This document shows positions 24,307-33,099 of a DNA stretch of 64,000 nucleotides, in pieces. The position numbers and the translations under genes were made by a program. How positions within the stretch are numbered: position 1 is the first letter of the stretch; each line of letters opens with the position of its first letter. The stretch covers positions 62,001 to 126,000 of the forward strand of contig JAEPND010000007.1 in the NCBI GenBank assembly GCA_017643585.1, read 5' to 3'. The notes below the pieces were generated by a model. That model saw nothing but the letters and a program-made list of their open reading frames with translations, was not told the DNA's origin and searched no databases. This DNA is from Maricaulis sp. (lineage in GTDB: Bacteria; Pseudomonadota; Alphaproteobacteria; Caulobacterales; Maricaulaceae).

Positions 24307-25640
24307 GCCAGACATTCGACTTGCTGCTCAAGGGCGGCGAAGTAGTAAATCACTCCGGTCGCGGCCGGGCGGATGTCGGCATCATTGATGGCAAGACGGT
24401 GGAGATCGGTGATCTCAGCCAGGCCTCGGCCGGCGAGGTGATCGACTGTACCGGCCTGACCGTGTTGCCCGGCGTCATCGACAGCCAGGTGCATTTCCGC
24501 GAGCCGGGCATGGAGTGGAAAGAGGACCTCCAGTCCGGATCCCTGTGTGCCGTGCTGGGCGGTGTCACCGCTGTCTTTGAAATGCCCAATACCGAGCCGA
24601 CGACGACCTCGCCGGACATGCTGATCGACAAGCTCAACCGGGCCAAGGATCGCATGCATTGCGATCATGCCTTCTATGCCGGCGCGACCAATGAAAACAC
24701 GGGCGTGCTGGGTGAGATGGAGCGCATGCTGGGCTGTTGCGGTGTGAAGGTCTTCATGGGCGCGTCCACCGGCTCCCTCCTGGTGCAGGATGATGAAGGT
24801 GTGGAGCGTGTGCTCAACTCCATCCAGCGCCGGGCGGCGTTCCATTCCGAAGACGAATACCGCCTCGCCGAGCGCCGTGGGCTCGCCGTTGAGGGCGACT
24901 GGACCAGCCACCCGGTCGTGCGCGACCCGGAAGCGGCGATGATGAGTACTAAACGCCTGGTGCGCCTGGCGCGCAAGACGGGCAAGCGCATCCATGTGCT
25001 GCACATCTCCACCGCCGAGGAGATGGAATTCCTGGCCCAGCATCGTGATATCGCCAGTGTCGAGGCGACGCCCCAGCACCTGACGCTGGAAGCGCCGGGC
25101 ATCTATGAAGAGATCAGGGGGCGCGCCCAGATGAACCCGCCGGTGCGCGAGGCGCATCATATTGCGGGCCTGTGGCGCGGACTGCAGCGCGGTGTTGTCG
25201 ACGTTATCGGTTCCGATCACGCCCCGCACACGCTGGAAGAAAAGGCCAAGCCCTATCCGCAAAGCCCGTCCGGCATGCCGGGTGTACAGACCCTGGTTCC
25301 GATCATGCTGGACCACGTCAATGCGGGCCGACTGACGCTGGAGCGTTTTGTCGATCTGACCTCGCATGGTGTGCAGCGGATTTTCGGCCTGTCCGGCAAG
25401 GGTCGCATGGCGGCGGGCTGGGACGCTGATTTCACCATTGTCGACATGAACCACTCGCGCGAGATCACAGATGACTGGTCTGCCTCCAAGTCCGGTTGGA
25501 CGCCGTTCCACGGTCGTACCGTCAAGGGCTGGCCGATGATGACCATCGTGCGCGGCAAGATGGTGATGCGCGATGACGAGTTGGTCGGTCACGGGCTGGG
25601 CGAACCGGTGAAATTCCTGGAAGCGTTGCCGAAACAGTAA
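24303..25640 (+). CDS. Dihydroorotase-like amidohydrolase with an altered metal site
   Basis: 445 aa TIM-barrel amidohydrolase of the dihydroorotase/hydantoinase group. Recognised by VLPGVIDSQVHFREPG (53-69), the carbamylated Lys region GVKVFMGASTG, AAFHSEDEYRL, HVLHISTAEE and VIGSDHAPHTLEE. The usual first-strand H-x-H is Q62-x-H64, so one metal ligand appears replaced. All later ligands are present. It may be the second-type dihydroorotase of alphaproteobacteria or a related cyclic amidase. Coupled to the GT9 gene by ATGA, which is an odd pairing for pyrimidine synthesis. Confidence 0.85.
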   Translation: MSQTFDLLLKGGEVVNHSGRGRADVGIIDGKTVEIGDLSQASAGEVIDCTGLTVLPGVIDSQVHFREPGMEWKEDLQSGSLCAVLGGVTAVFEMPNTEPTTTSPDMLIDKLNRAKDRMHCDHAFYAGATNENTGVLGEMERMLGCCGVKVFMGASTGSLLVQDDEGVERVLNSIQRRAAFHSEDEYRLAERRGLAVEGDWTSHPVVRDPEAAMMSTKRLVRLARKTGKRIHVLHISTAEEMEFLAQHRDIASVEATPQHLTLEAPGIYEEIRGRAQMNPPVREAHHIAGLWRGLQRGVVDVIGSDHAPHTLEEKAKPYPQSPSGMPGVQTLVPIMLDHVNAGRLTLERFVDLTSHGVQRIFGLSGKGRMAAGWDADFTIVDMNHSREITDDWSASKSGWTPFHGRTVKGWPMMTIVRGKMVMRDDELVGHGLGEPVKFLEALPKQ

Positions 25641-25672
25641 GCAGGCTGTGGACCAGGGTGAGGGAGACCACT

Positions 25673-26437
25673 GTGAGTGAACGTCAGAGTTTCTATTTTT
25701 TCGACATCGACGAAAACATCCTTCACCTGCCGACACGGGTGCACCTGCTCAACACGATGACGGGTGAAGAGCGCCCCATGCGCCAGCACGAGTATGAAGA
25801 GATCAAGGCCTATCTCGGCGTGCCCGGCCTGTGGGAGGACTGGGCCGATCCGCCGGCGCGGGCCTATCGCGAATTCGCCGATGGCCAGGATCGCAATGGT
25901 GAGGAATACCTGCTGCGCGATGTCCGCCGGGCGCTGGATACGGCCAACTGGCGTGGCCCGTCCTGGAAGATCTTCAAATACGCTGTCCTCAAGCGTCGCC
26001 CCATCGCCATCATCACCGCACGCCAGCATTCCCGCGAGACCATCAAGGCGGGTATCAAGCTGCTGGTGGATGCGGGCCATCTGCCGGAAGAACCGGACTA
26101 CCTGGCTATCTATCCGGTTTCCAACCCGGATGTGCGCGAGGAGCTCGGCACGCACCTGACGACGGCGGCGCTCAAGCGTGAGGCCATCCATCAATGTGTC
26201 GAGATCGGGCTGGAACGCTATGGCCGCCAGCTGCCGCATTCCTTCGGCATGTCAGATGATGACCTGAAGAATGTCGACCTGATCACCTCGGCCATGCTCC
26301 AGTCCAAGCTGGATTATCCGGAGAAACGCTTCTTCGTCATCTCCACCAATCGCCGCCGCCACGTGAAGATGGAAATCCTCCCGCCTCACAAAGACGAAGA
26401 AAAGCTTCGTGAGGCGGAGGACGATTATTACGGCTAG
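25673..26437 (+). CDS. HAD-like hypothetical protein
   Basis: 254 aa from GTG at 25673, preceded by GAGGGAGACCACT; a GTG 15 bases upstream is less well placed. The N-terminus SFYFFDIDENILHLPTRV has the DxD of HAD phosphatases, and RPIAIITARQHS resembles HAD motif II. The other HAD motifs are not obvious. It ends acidic. It follows the amidohydrolase by 32 bases in the same direction. Substrate unknown. Confidence 0.72.
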   Translation: MSERQSFYFFDIDENILHLPTRVHLLNTMTGEERPMRQHEYEEIKAYLGVPGLWEDWADPPARAYREFADGQDRNGEEYLLRDVRRALDTANWRGPSWKIFKYAVLKRRPIAIITARQHSRETIKAGIKLLVDAGHLPEEPDYLAIYPVSNPDVREELGTHLTTAALKREAIHQCVEIGLERYGRQLPHSFGMSDDDLKNVDLITSAMLQSKLDYPEKRFFVISTNRRRHVKMEILPPHKDEEKLREAEDDYYG

Positions 26438-27612
26438 CTGGAGCGGTGTACGGCGAGGATCGGCATGCGGGCAGCCCGGATGGCCGGGAAAAGACCGCCC
26501 AGTACGCCGACCATGATCGCCAGGGCGATGCCGGTTTCGATCGAATCCCAGGTCACTGACAGGTCGAACACAACCTGGGTGAAGCTGTCGCCGAGCCCCT
26601 GGAAACTCAGCCCGTTGAAGAAGAGGACGGCGATTGCCGTGCCCGCCGCGCCACCGATAGCGGACAGCATGACCGCTTCAGCCATGGTGCCGGTGAAGGC
26701 GGAGAGGCCGGAAAAGCCAATCGCGCGCAAGGTGGCGATTTCCCGGGCCCGTGCATCGACCGAGGAATAGAGCGTGTTCCAGGCGCCGGCGAGGGCGCCG
26801 ATCGCCATGACGATGGAAAGTGGCCAGCCCAGGCTGGAGATCACTCCGGCGGTACCGGATGACTGGCCAGCGAAGAATTCGGCCTCGGTCTGGACGTCGA
26901 GATTAAGCCGCGGCTCGTTTTCGACATAGGCCTGCAAGCGTTCCAGCCCGTCTGGAGATGTCAGCCGGGCGCGCACAGACTGTACGCTGGACCCGCGCTG
27001 ATAGAGGTTCTGCAGCACCCCGAGATCGGACCAGACCTCACTGTCGAACACCGTGCCGCCGGTCGAGAAAATACCCACCACGGTCCAGTCGTTGGTCCCG
27101 AGGCGGATTTCCTGTCCCAGTTCAAAGCCTAGGAATTCGCGTCGCACGCCTTCGCCGACGATCAGTTCGGCCGCACCGGGACTGAACATCCGACCTTCAA
27201 CCAGGCTGAAGCCCTGACGCATGGCTGGGCCATTGGCCTCCATCCCGCGCAGGCCGAGATTGGCTTCGGTCTGCGCCCCGCGCAGGACCCCGTCGACGAT
27301 GACGTAAAGCTCCGCCGAGATGATGCCGCTATCGGTTTCATCGCGGGCCACACCGTCGGCGACTTCAATCAGGCGGGCCTGGTCGCGTGATAGGCCACTA
27401 TTGAGTTCAGCCTGTGACCCCTCGCGCAGCATTATGGCAATGTCCTCCGCGCCGCTGCGTTCCGCGGTGGCCCGGAAGCCATTACCGATGGCCTGGAAGC
27501 CGAGCAGGACAGCAACGACCAGCGCCACAGCGCCGACGGTCGCTGTCGACATGCCGAGCCGGCGAGGGATGGATCTAAGATTGAGGGAGATGACGGCGAG
27601 TGTCTGGCGCAT
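26434..27612 (-). CDS. ABC exporter permease (FtsX/MacB type), subunit 2
   Basis: 392 aa with an N-terminal helix (about 22-44), a large periplasmic domain of about 230 residues, and three C-terminal helices, ending IRAARMPILAVHRSS. This is the MacB/FtsX permease layout. Last gene of a four-gene operon (adaptor, ATPase, permease, permease), eight bases after permease 1. Such systems usually work on molecules from the periplasm or outer leaflet; substrate unknown. Confidence 0.88.
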   Translation of the reverse strand: MRQTLAVISLNLRSIPRRLGMSTATVGAVALVVAVLLGFQAIGNGFRATAERSGAEDIAIMLREGSQAELNSGLSRDQARLIEVADGVARDETDSGIISAELYVIVDGVLRGAQTEANLGLRGMEANGPAMRQGFSLVEGRMFSPGAAELIVGEGVRREFLGFELGQEIRLGTNDWTVVGIFSTGGTVFDSEVWSDLGVLQNLYQRGSSVQSVRARLTSPDGLERLQAYVENEPRLNLDVQTEAEFFAGQSSGTAGVISSLGWPLSIVMAIGALAGAWNTLYSSVDARAREIATLRAIGFSGLSAFTGTMAEAVMLSAIGGAAGTAIAVLFFNGLSFQGLGDSFTQVVFDLSVTWDSIETGIALAIMVGVLGGLFPAIRAARMPILAVHRSS

Positions 27613-27620
27613 ATTCGGTC

Positions 27621-28772
27621 CTATCCCTTCGAGAACGCGTCGATGATCTTCAGCCGCAAGGCCGAGGCTGCCGGTATCACGCCGGTGATTAGACCGAAGA
27701 GCAGCATCAATGCGACAGCCGATCCGACGATTTCGACTGTCATGACGATCGGCGGGAAGGCATCCCCCAGCCCCGCTTCAGCTCCCGCCAGCAGGCCTGC
27801 AGCCAGGCCGAGCCCGATCAGCCCACCGAGCAGGGAGAGAAAGATCGACTCGGCGAGGACAAGGCCAAAAACCGCATTATTGCGGAAGCCTAGTGTCTTG
27901 AGCACCCCGATCTCTTTGGTGCGTTCGGCAATGGAGAGCACCATGGTCGTACCGACAATGATCAGGATGGACACGAACGCGGCCCCGATCACCAGCGACA
28001 GAATGGTGGCAATATCGCCAAACTGTTCCAGGAAGGCCTGGTTGAAAGCGGCCTCGGTCGAGGTCTCCGTCTCGGCTGAGGAGTTGGCGAACATGTCGTC
28101 AATGCTGCGCGAGACGCTCTCATTTAGCGCGGCGTCCTCGGTCAGGAGCACGAACCAGCCCAAACTATTGCCTCCAAAACTGGCGGTTTCCCGGAACAGC
28201 TCATAGTGCAGCAACACAGCACCGGCCCCGGCAGTATCCGCAGTCGAAGTGTAGATAGCACAGACTTCCAGCTGCCAGGCTTCGGCTCCATCAGCGCGGG
28301 TGAAGATATTGCTCTGCAGCGGAATACGATCGCCGACGGACCAGCCGTATTGTTCGGCAATCGGTGCACCGGCAGCCATGCAGGTGCGATCGGAAATGAA
28401 GCGCGCGCGCTGGTCAGCAGGCATGTCGAATTCCGGATAGACCGTGAACCAGCCTTCTGGTTCGACCGCGAACGTTGTCACCACATTGGTCGGTTCGCGG
28501 AAATAGCCGCCAAACCAGTTGGCATGGCTGGCAGCGGCAATTCCGTCCACGCTCTGAATTCGGTTGTAATAGGCGTAGGGCAGAGGCTGGGTAAAGTTGA
28601 TTTTGTTCAGCGTCACCAGGCGTGTCGGGGTCTGGGGCGGATCTTCCCAGAACTGATTGAAGGCCCCGAGGGCACCGTAGAGCAGGAAGGCAATCGCGAT
28701 CGACAGCAGTAGCAGGGTCGAGCGGGTCTTCTTGCGGAACAGGTTCTTGCGGACAAGGGTGAGCCGGTTCAT
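27621..28772 (-). CDS. ABC exporter permease (FtsX/MacB type), subunit 1
   Basis: 383 aa. TM1 near residues 18-37, large periplasmic domain with two Cys (TCMAAGAP and EVCAIYTS), then three helices with SIAERTKEIGVLKTLGFRN, the cytoplasmic coupling region typical of FtsX domains. The start overlaps the ATPase stop by one base (TGATG-like), so the two are translated together. It pairs with the second permease to form a heterodimer. Confidence 0.88.
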   Translation of the reverse strand: MNRLTLVRKNLFRKKTRSTLLLLSIAIAFLLYGALGAFNQFWEDPPQTPTRLVTLNKINFTQPLPYAYYNRIQSVDGIAAASHANWFGGYFREPTNVVTTFAVEPEGWFTVYPEFDMPADQRARFISDRTCMAAGAPIAEQYGWSVGDRIPLQSNIFTRADGAEAWQLEVCAIYTSTADTAGAGAVLLHYELFRETASFGGNSLGWFVLLTEDAALNESVSRSIDDMFANSSAETETSTEAAFNQAFLEQFGDIATILSLVIGAAFVSILIIVGTTMVLSIAERTKEIGVLKTLGFRNNAVFGLVLAESIFLSLLGGLIGLGLAAGLLAGAEAGLGDAFPPIVMTVEIVGSAVALMLLFGLITGVIPAASALRLKIIDAFSKG

Positions 28773-29458
28773 CAGGTGTTCTCCTTCGCCACGAAGCGCC
28801 CCTTGTCGAGATGCAGTTCCTTGCTCGCATAGCCCGCAGCGGCCGGGTCGTGCGTGACCATGACGATGGTCTTGTTGAGCTCGCGGTTGAGCAGCTGCAG
28901 CGTCTCCAGAACTTCATCGGCCGTATTGCGGTCCAGGTCACCGGTCGGCTCGTCACACAACAGGACTTTCGGGTCGGCGACGATGGCGCGGGCGATGCCC
29001 ACACGCTGTTGCTGACCGCCGGACAATTGCGCGGGGCGGTGTCCCTTGCGATCGAGAATGCCGACAATGTCGAGCGCGGTTTCCACCCGGCGTTTGCGTT
29101 CCTTGCCCGACAGATTGGTCAGCAGCAGGGGAAGTTCGACATTCTGCGCCGCACTCAGCGTCGGCATGAGATTGTAGAACTGGAAGATGAAACCGACATG
29201 CTGGGAGCGCCATTTGGCAAGCTTGCCCTCGGACAATTTGTCGACCCGGGTGCCTTCGCAATCGACAGCACCGGAGGAGGGGCGGTCGATGCCGCCGAGC
29301 AGGTTGAGCAAGGTCGTCTTGCCTGAGCCTGAAGGCCCCATGATCGAGATGAAATCGCCCTGGTCGATCGTCATGTCGAGTTGCTCGAAGATCGTGATCG
29401 ACTCCTTGCCCCGCGTATAGCGTTTGGACAGGTCAGTAAGCGTATACAGGGCGGTCAT
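28772..29458 (-). CDS. ABC exporter ATPase (LolD/MacB-like)
   Basis: 228 aa. Walker [10 protein letters not shown] (41-49), Q loop at [14 protein letters not shown], signature LSGGQQQRV (near 140), Walker [13 protein letters not shown] (near 160) and the H loop MVTHD. The sequence is in the LolD/MacB/DevA subclass that partners FtsX-fold permeases. It lies between the adaptor and permease genes, so these four products should form one tripartite-type exporter. Confidence 0.95.
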   Translation of the reverse strand: MTALYTLTDLSKRYTRGKESITIFEQLDMTIDQGDFISIMGPSGSGKTTLLNLLGGIDRPSSGAVDCEGTRVDKLSEGKLAKWRSQHVGFIFQFYNLMPTLSAAQNVELPLLLTNLSGKERKRRVETALDIVGILDRKGHRPAQLSGGQQQRVGIARAIVADPKVLLCDEPTGDLDRNTADEVLETLQLLNRELNKTIVMVTHDPAAAGYASKELHLDKGRFVAKENT

Positions 29459-29508
29459 CTCTATGTCCTTTCCGGGTATATCCAGAAACTTTAAATCACA
29501 AAGTGCTT

Positions 29509-30534
29509 TTATTCAACAAAAGTCACACGCGCAGCCATGTCCGGCAGAATCCGGTCGTCGCGTTCGTCGAAGGCGACGCGGACGCGGATGGTCGCGCGGC
29601 TGCGGTCTGCGGTGGGGATGATCGCTTCCACATGAGCGGCAATGCGCCAGTCCGCATAGGCGTCCAGGCGGGCCTCGACCCTCTGATTGGGCACGACACG
29701 ACCGATCTGGCTTTCATTGACGTCGACTTCGATCTCCAGGGATTGCATGTCGACGAGGGTCGCAACACCGGTTCGTGTAAAGCCGCCGCCGGCAGAGGCA
29801 GGCGAAAGGATTTCTCCGACCTGGGCGTTCTTGGCGATGACGACGCCGGCGAAGGGCGCCCGCACGATGTGGCGGTCAATCAGGTCTTCCTGCGAGCGGA
29901 TCTGTTCGCGGATGCTGGCCGCGTCGGCGCGAGCGGCTGTGAGCTGCGCCTGCAGGCTGGACAGACGGGCCCGGGCGGCGGTGACGCTGGCCTCTGACCC
30001 GATTTCACGCTCCAGGAGAGTGGTCGCCCGGTCAAGCACGCGCTGTGCCTCTTCGACATCGGCGACCAGCGAGCGGCTCCGGGCCTGTGATGCCATCGAC
30101 TGGGTGCGCAGGACGCTGAGCTGGATCTGAGCCCGTTCATCATCCAGTCGGGCGAGAACCTGGCCTTCTTCGACGACGGTGCCTTCCTCGACCAGAACTT
30201 CACGGATCCGCCCCGTCAGATCAGCTGACACGGTCGCCTGCCGCCGCGCGACGACATAGCCGGAGGCGACCAGGCCGGATGATCGCTCGGGGCGTGTCGG
30301 CGCAGGCGTCGTTTCCTGCGGTGCGGGTGTCGGAGTTGTAGTTGCCGGCTGGGCGATGACTTCGGGCTGTGGTTCGCTCGCAGTGCCACGCATGAGCCAC
30401 CAGGTGCCACCGGCCCCCAGAGCTGCCGCGACAATCGCTACCGTGGCAATGGTGCCGAAACCCGCGCCGGACGGGCTGTCGTCCTCGCTGCGGTCAATAC
30501 TCAGGGAATGCAGTTGTGAACTGCGATTAGACAT
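29509..30534 (-). CDS. HlyD/MacA-type periplasmic adaptor
   Basis: 341 aa. ATG at 30534 (MSNRSSQLHS) after AGAGGGGCCCCAAC. One inner-membrane anchor at about 26-47, a Pro/Thr-rich linker, a lipoyl half (GYVVARRQATVSADLTGRI), a helical hairpin of about 90 residues (MASQARSRSLVADVEEAQRV), the second lipoyl half (VRAPFAGVVIAKNAQVGE) and a beta-barrel. First gene of the exporter operon; no outer-membrane TolC gene is nearby. Confidence 0.9.
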   Translation of the reverse strand: MSNRSSQLHSLSIDRSEDDSPSGAGFGTIATVAIVAAALGAGGTWWLMRGTASEPQPEVIAQPATTTPTPAPQETTPAPTRPERSSGLVASGYVVARRQATVSADLTGRIREVLVEEGTVVEEGQVLARLDDERAQIQLSVLRTQSMASQARSRSLVADVEEAQRVLDRATTLLEREIGSEASVTAARARLSSLQAQLTAARADAASIREQIRSQEDLIDRHIVRAPFAGVVIAKNAQVGEILSPASAGGGFTRTGVATLVDMQSLEIEVDVNESQIGRVVPNQRVEARLDAYADWRIAAHVEAIIPTADRSRATIRVRVAFDERDDRILPDMAARVTFVE

Positions 30535-30626
30535 GTTGGGGCCCCTCTCAACTCGTGCGCGCATTATATTCCGCAAAACTAGGCGGAAGGCGAGCAATTT
30601 CGAGAGCGATGGGAAGGGGATTCGAG

Positions 30627-31145
30627 TTAGTCGAAATACGCCGACCGCATCAGTTCCGACAGATCCCGGCCGCGATGGGCGAGGGCGCGGCGTTCGGCTT
30701 CGACCTGGGGCCCGCAGACGGCGCGGAAGCGCTGCTGGACACGATAGCCCTCATTGAAGCTGTCGATCAGCTGGTCGCGGCGCCCGCGTGATTCAGAGGC
30801 TTCCATCGCCAGGAGGGCGATCATCTGTTCGCGCCACACCTGGGCTTCATTGCCGGAACAGGCATAGTCCAGATAGTGCAGCTCACCCAGCGTGTAGGCG
30901 AGATAGGGCAGTATGCGCTCGACATCGACACTCGGCTCGGCGGGTACTTCCTCGCGGAAGTCACGGCGGCTGTCGCGGCGATCATCGAACCGTCTATCCC
31001 TTTGCCGGTTTTGATCGGTCGGACTGTCCCGGAATGTCTGGTTGGTACGCAGGTCTATAGCCCTGCTGTCGCCGCGCTGAGGCTTCTGGGCTTCAGCAGC
31101 GATCGGCAAGAGACTCAGACACAGGATGACCGTCAGCGCGCGCAT
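30627..31145 (-). CDS. TIGR02301-family exported protein
   Basis: 172 aa. Signal peptide MRALTVILCLSLLPIAAEA|Q, then a highly charged Arg/Asp segment (RRFDDRRDSRRDFREE, residues 50-65), then a conserved region YLAYTLGELHYLDYACSGN, WREQMIALLAMEA and FNEGYRVQQRFRAVC. These match a conserved alphaproteobacterial family of unknown function. The two Cys may form a disulfide. It is last in an operon with NUDIX, VOC and dehydrogenase genes; the gap to the NUDIX gene is five bases. Confidence 0.82.
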   Translation of the reverse strand: MRALTVILCLSLLPIAAEAQKPQRGDSRAIDLRTNQTFRDSPTDQNRQRDRRFDDRRDSRRDFREEVPAEPSVDVERILPYLAYTLGELHYLDYACSGNEAQVWREQMIALLAMEASESRGRRDQLIDSFNEGYRVQQRFRAVCGPQVEAERRALAHRGRDLSELMRSAYFD

Positions 31146-31150
31146 GATGT

Positions 31151-31606
31151 TTATTTCAACGCTGATTGTGGCGCCTGCAAGGCGTTGATCATTTTTATGG
31201 CACGGCCGATGACATCGCGGGTCTTGTCCCAGCGGGTCAGTGCCAGGGCTTCATCGAGCGGAAAAAACGCCGCCTCATCCACATCGTCCTGCGCCACCGG
31301 CTCGCCGGACACCCAGCGCGCCGCATAGTCGACCAGAAGATAGTGCCAGTCCCCCGGCTGTCCCTTTTCGCGCTGGCCGATACTGTCGATGACATCGATC
31401 AGACCGACAATCTCTGCCTTGATACCGGTTTCCTCCATCAGTTCGCGCAGAGCGGTCTCAGAGGTTGTTTCGCCATACTCGATCTTGCCGCCCGGAATGG
31501 ACCATTCGCCCTGATAGGGCGGCTTGCCACGGCGGATCAGCAGGACTTCACTCTCGCCGCGGATTACGACAATACCGGCCGCGGGAACAGGGGCGCGATC
31601 AGACAT
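31151..31606 (-). CDS. NUDIX hydrolase (MutT-like)
   Basis: 151 aa. Full Nudix box GGKIEYGE-TTSETAL-RELMEETGI. The sequence resembles the ADP-ribose/dinucleotide class (PVPAAGIVVIRGESEVLLIRRG). The start is ATG at 31606 or the adjacent ATG at 31609, both inside the end of the VOC gene. Overlap with that gene indicates coupling. Substrate not assigned. Confidence 0.88.
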   Translation of the reverse strand: MSDRAPVPAAGIVVIRGESEVLLIRRGKPPYQGEWSIPGGKIEYGETTSETALRELMEETGIKAEIVGLIDVIDSIGQREKGQPGDWHYLLVDYAARWVSGEPVAQDDVDEAAFFPLDEALALTRWDKTRDVIGRAIKMINALQAPQSALK

Positions 31607-31961
31607 CATATTGCCCGTTGGGCGACCACACCGCCAGCTCATTGCCGCTGGGGTCCTTGAAGTGGAAACGTCGGCCACCCGGGAAGTTCTGACGGTCGAA
31701 CACGGTTGAACCGGCTGCTTCAACACGGGTTTCCGCCGCTTCCAGATCTTCCGCCATGAGGATAATCAGCGCGCCGGTGGGAAAGGGCGTCTCCTCCAGG
31801 CGCAGCCCACCATCGAGGCCCGCATTCGTGAACGCCGCATAGCCCGGGCCATAATCCTCGAACGTCCAGCCGAAGGCATTGGCGTAGAACGCCTTGGCCG
31901 CGTCCATGTCTGTGACCGGGAGTTCGTTATAGTCGATTTTCAGTACGGGAGTGTCGCTCAT
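31599..31961 (-). CDS. VOC/glyoxalase-superfamily protein
   Basis: 120 aa single vicinal-oxygen-chelate domain: DYNELPVTDMDAAKAFYANAFGW then DYGPGYAAF and FHFKDPSGNELAVWSPNG. Similar proteins include lactoylglutathione-lyase-like enzymes and antibiotic-binding proteins; function unassigned. It lies six bases after the dehydrogenase gene and overlaps the NUDIX gene. Confidence 0.88.
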   Translation of the reverse strand: MSDTPVLKIDYNELPVTDMDAAKAFYANAFGWTFEDYGPGYAAFTNAGLDGGLRLEETPFPTGALIILMAEDLEAAETRVEAAGSTVFDRQNFPGGRRFHFKDPSGNELAVWSPNGQYDV

Positions 31962-31967
31962 GTCCGC

Positions 31968-32768
31968 CTATTTGGCGGTCCATCCGCCATCCACGCTGAT
32001 CCAGGAACCATTCATATTGGCTCCGGCGTCGGAGACAAGATAGAGCAGTGCGCCAGCGAGTTGTTCATAAGTGACGAACTGCTTGGTCGGCTGGGCGGCC
32101 AGCATGACATCGCGCACCACTTCCTCTTCGGAAATACCGCGCGCCCTCGCCGTGTCGGCGATCTGGTTTTCCACCAGTGGTGTCTTCACATATCCCGGGC
32201 AGATGGCGTTACAGGTGATGCCGTCCTCGGCCACTTCCAGGGCCAGGGTCTTGGTAAAGCCCATTACGCCGTGTTTGGCCGCGACATAGGCGGATTTGAA
32301 CGGGGAGGCGACAAGGCCGTGGGCCGAGGCCAGGTTAACGATGCGGCCCTTGCCCTGGCGTTTCATGATCGGGATGGCGGCTCGGGCGCCGTGGAAAACC
32401 GAGGACAGGTTGATAGCGATGATCGCGTCCCATTTTTCGACCGGGAAATCCTCGACCGGGGAGACATGCTGGATGCCGGCATTGTTCATCAGGATGTCGA
32501 GGCGACCGAACTCTTTCTCGGTCGTGGCGACCATGTCGGCAATCTCGTCCGCCTTGAGCATGTTGGCGCCGTGGTAACGCACCTCGACACCATGATGGGC
32601 CGCGATCTTTGCCCGCAGCGCCTCGATTTCGTCGGCATCACCCAGCCCGTTGAGGACGATATGCGCACCATTCTCGGCCAGTGCCTCAGCCATAGCCGCG
32701 CCAATCCCGCTGGTCGAGCCGGTAACAATGGCCACCTGGCCGGTGAGATCGGTGCGAATTCCAGACAT
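31968..32768 (-). CDS. bdhA: 3-hydroxybutyrate dehydrogenase
   Basis: 266 aa classical SDR: TGSTSGIGAAMAEAL at 17-31, NNAGIQHVSPVEDFP, NLASAHGLVASPFKSAYVAAKHG with catalytic Ser and Tyr-x3-Lys, and CPGYVKTPLVENQI. The NAGIQHV and HGLVASPFKS segments are characteristic of D-3-hydroxybutyrate dehydrogenases, which interconvert 3-hydroxybutyrate and acetoacetate in poly-hydroxybutyrate use. It leads the operon bdhA-VOC-NUDIX-TIGR02301. Confidence 0.92.
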   Translation of the reverse strand: MSGIRTDLTGQVAIVTGSTSGIGAAMAEALAENGAHIVLNGLGDADEIEALRAKIAAHHGVEVRYHGANMLKADEIADMVATTEKEFGRLDILMNNAGIQHVSPVEDFPVEKWDAIIAINLSSVFHGARAAIPIMKRQGKGRIVNLASAHGLVASPFKSAYVAAKHGVMGFTKTLALEVAEDGITCNAICPGYVKTPLVENQIADTARARGISEEEVVRDVMLAAQPTKQFVTYEQLAGALLYLVSDAGANMNGSWISVDGGWTAK

Positions 32769-32885
32769 GAATGACCTTTCAAGTTTGTGCTGCGCGCAAG
32801 AAAGGGGATCAGGCGCGGGAGGTCAAGCTCATGATTAGGTGTTGTTCGGAAGGTTACAACCAATGAGGGTTTTTGTGTTCTAATG

Positions 32886-32912
32886 AAAACGCCGGCCCAT
32901 TCAGGCCGGCGT
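32886..32912 (-). terminator. Intrinsic terminator, minus strand
   Basis: Perfect 9-bp stem ACGCCGGCC/GGCCGGCGT (32889-32897 with 32904-32912), six-base loop. On the minus strand it is followed by TTTTC. It immediately follows the candidate RNA at 32919-33074. Confidence 0.85.
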
Positions 32913-33074
32913 CAATCCAAGGAGAGAGCAATGTTTCGGTTTCCGAAATGCACTCTAGTCCTTCGGGTGAGGAGAAATCGGATCGAAGGCTGGACGCTAG
33001 AGATCCGACTATCCATCGCCTAAAGGGCGGCCAATGGGAGCAGTTCGCACCTGTCCCGGCGGCTCTCGGAGCTT
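32913..33074 (-). ncRNA. Candidate structured small RNA (possibly 6S-like)
   Basis: The 331 bases between yaaA and bdhA hold no credible gene but several nested inverted repeats. A closing stem GAGAGC/GCTCTC (32924-32929 with 33062-33067, extended by AAG/CTT) encloses three hairpins: TTTCGG-TTT-CCGAAA (32934-32948), a long one with CTCTAG/CTAGAG and CCTTCG/CGAAGG (32953-33002), and CCAT..CGCC/GGCG..ATGG (33013-33037). A terminator follows on the minus strand. Overall size of about 155 nt, a closing stem and a 3' bubble hairpin recall 6S RNA, but no diagnostic primary sequence could be matched; other families or a yaaA 3' UTR are possible. Confidence 0.5.
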
Positions 33075-33099
33075 AACACAATGTGGGGGTGTGCGGAAG

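Noticed and set aside
32873..33076. 67-codon plus-strand frame in the yaaA-bdhA gap
   Set aside because: Its codons pass through the terminator stem and the nested hairpins of the candidate RNA; composition is not protein-like.
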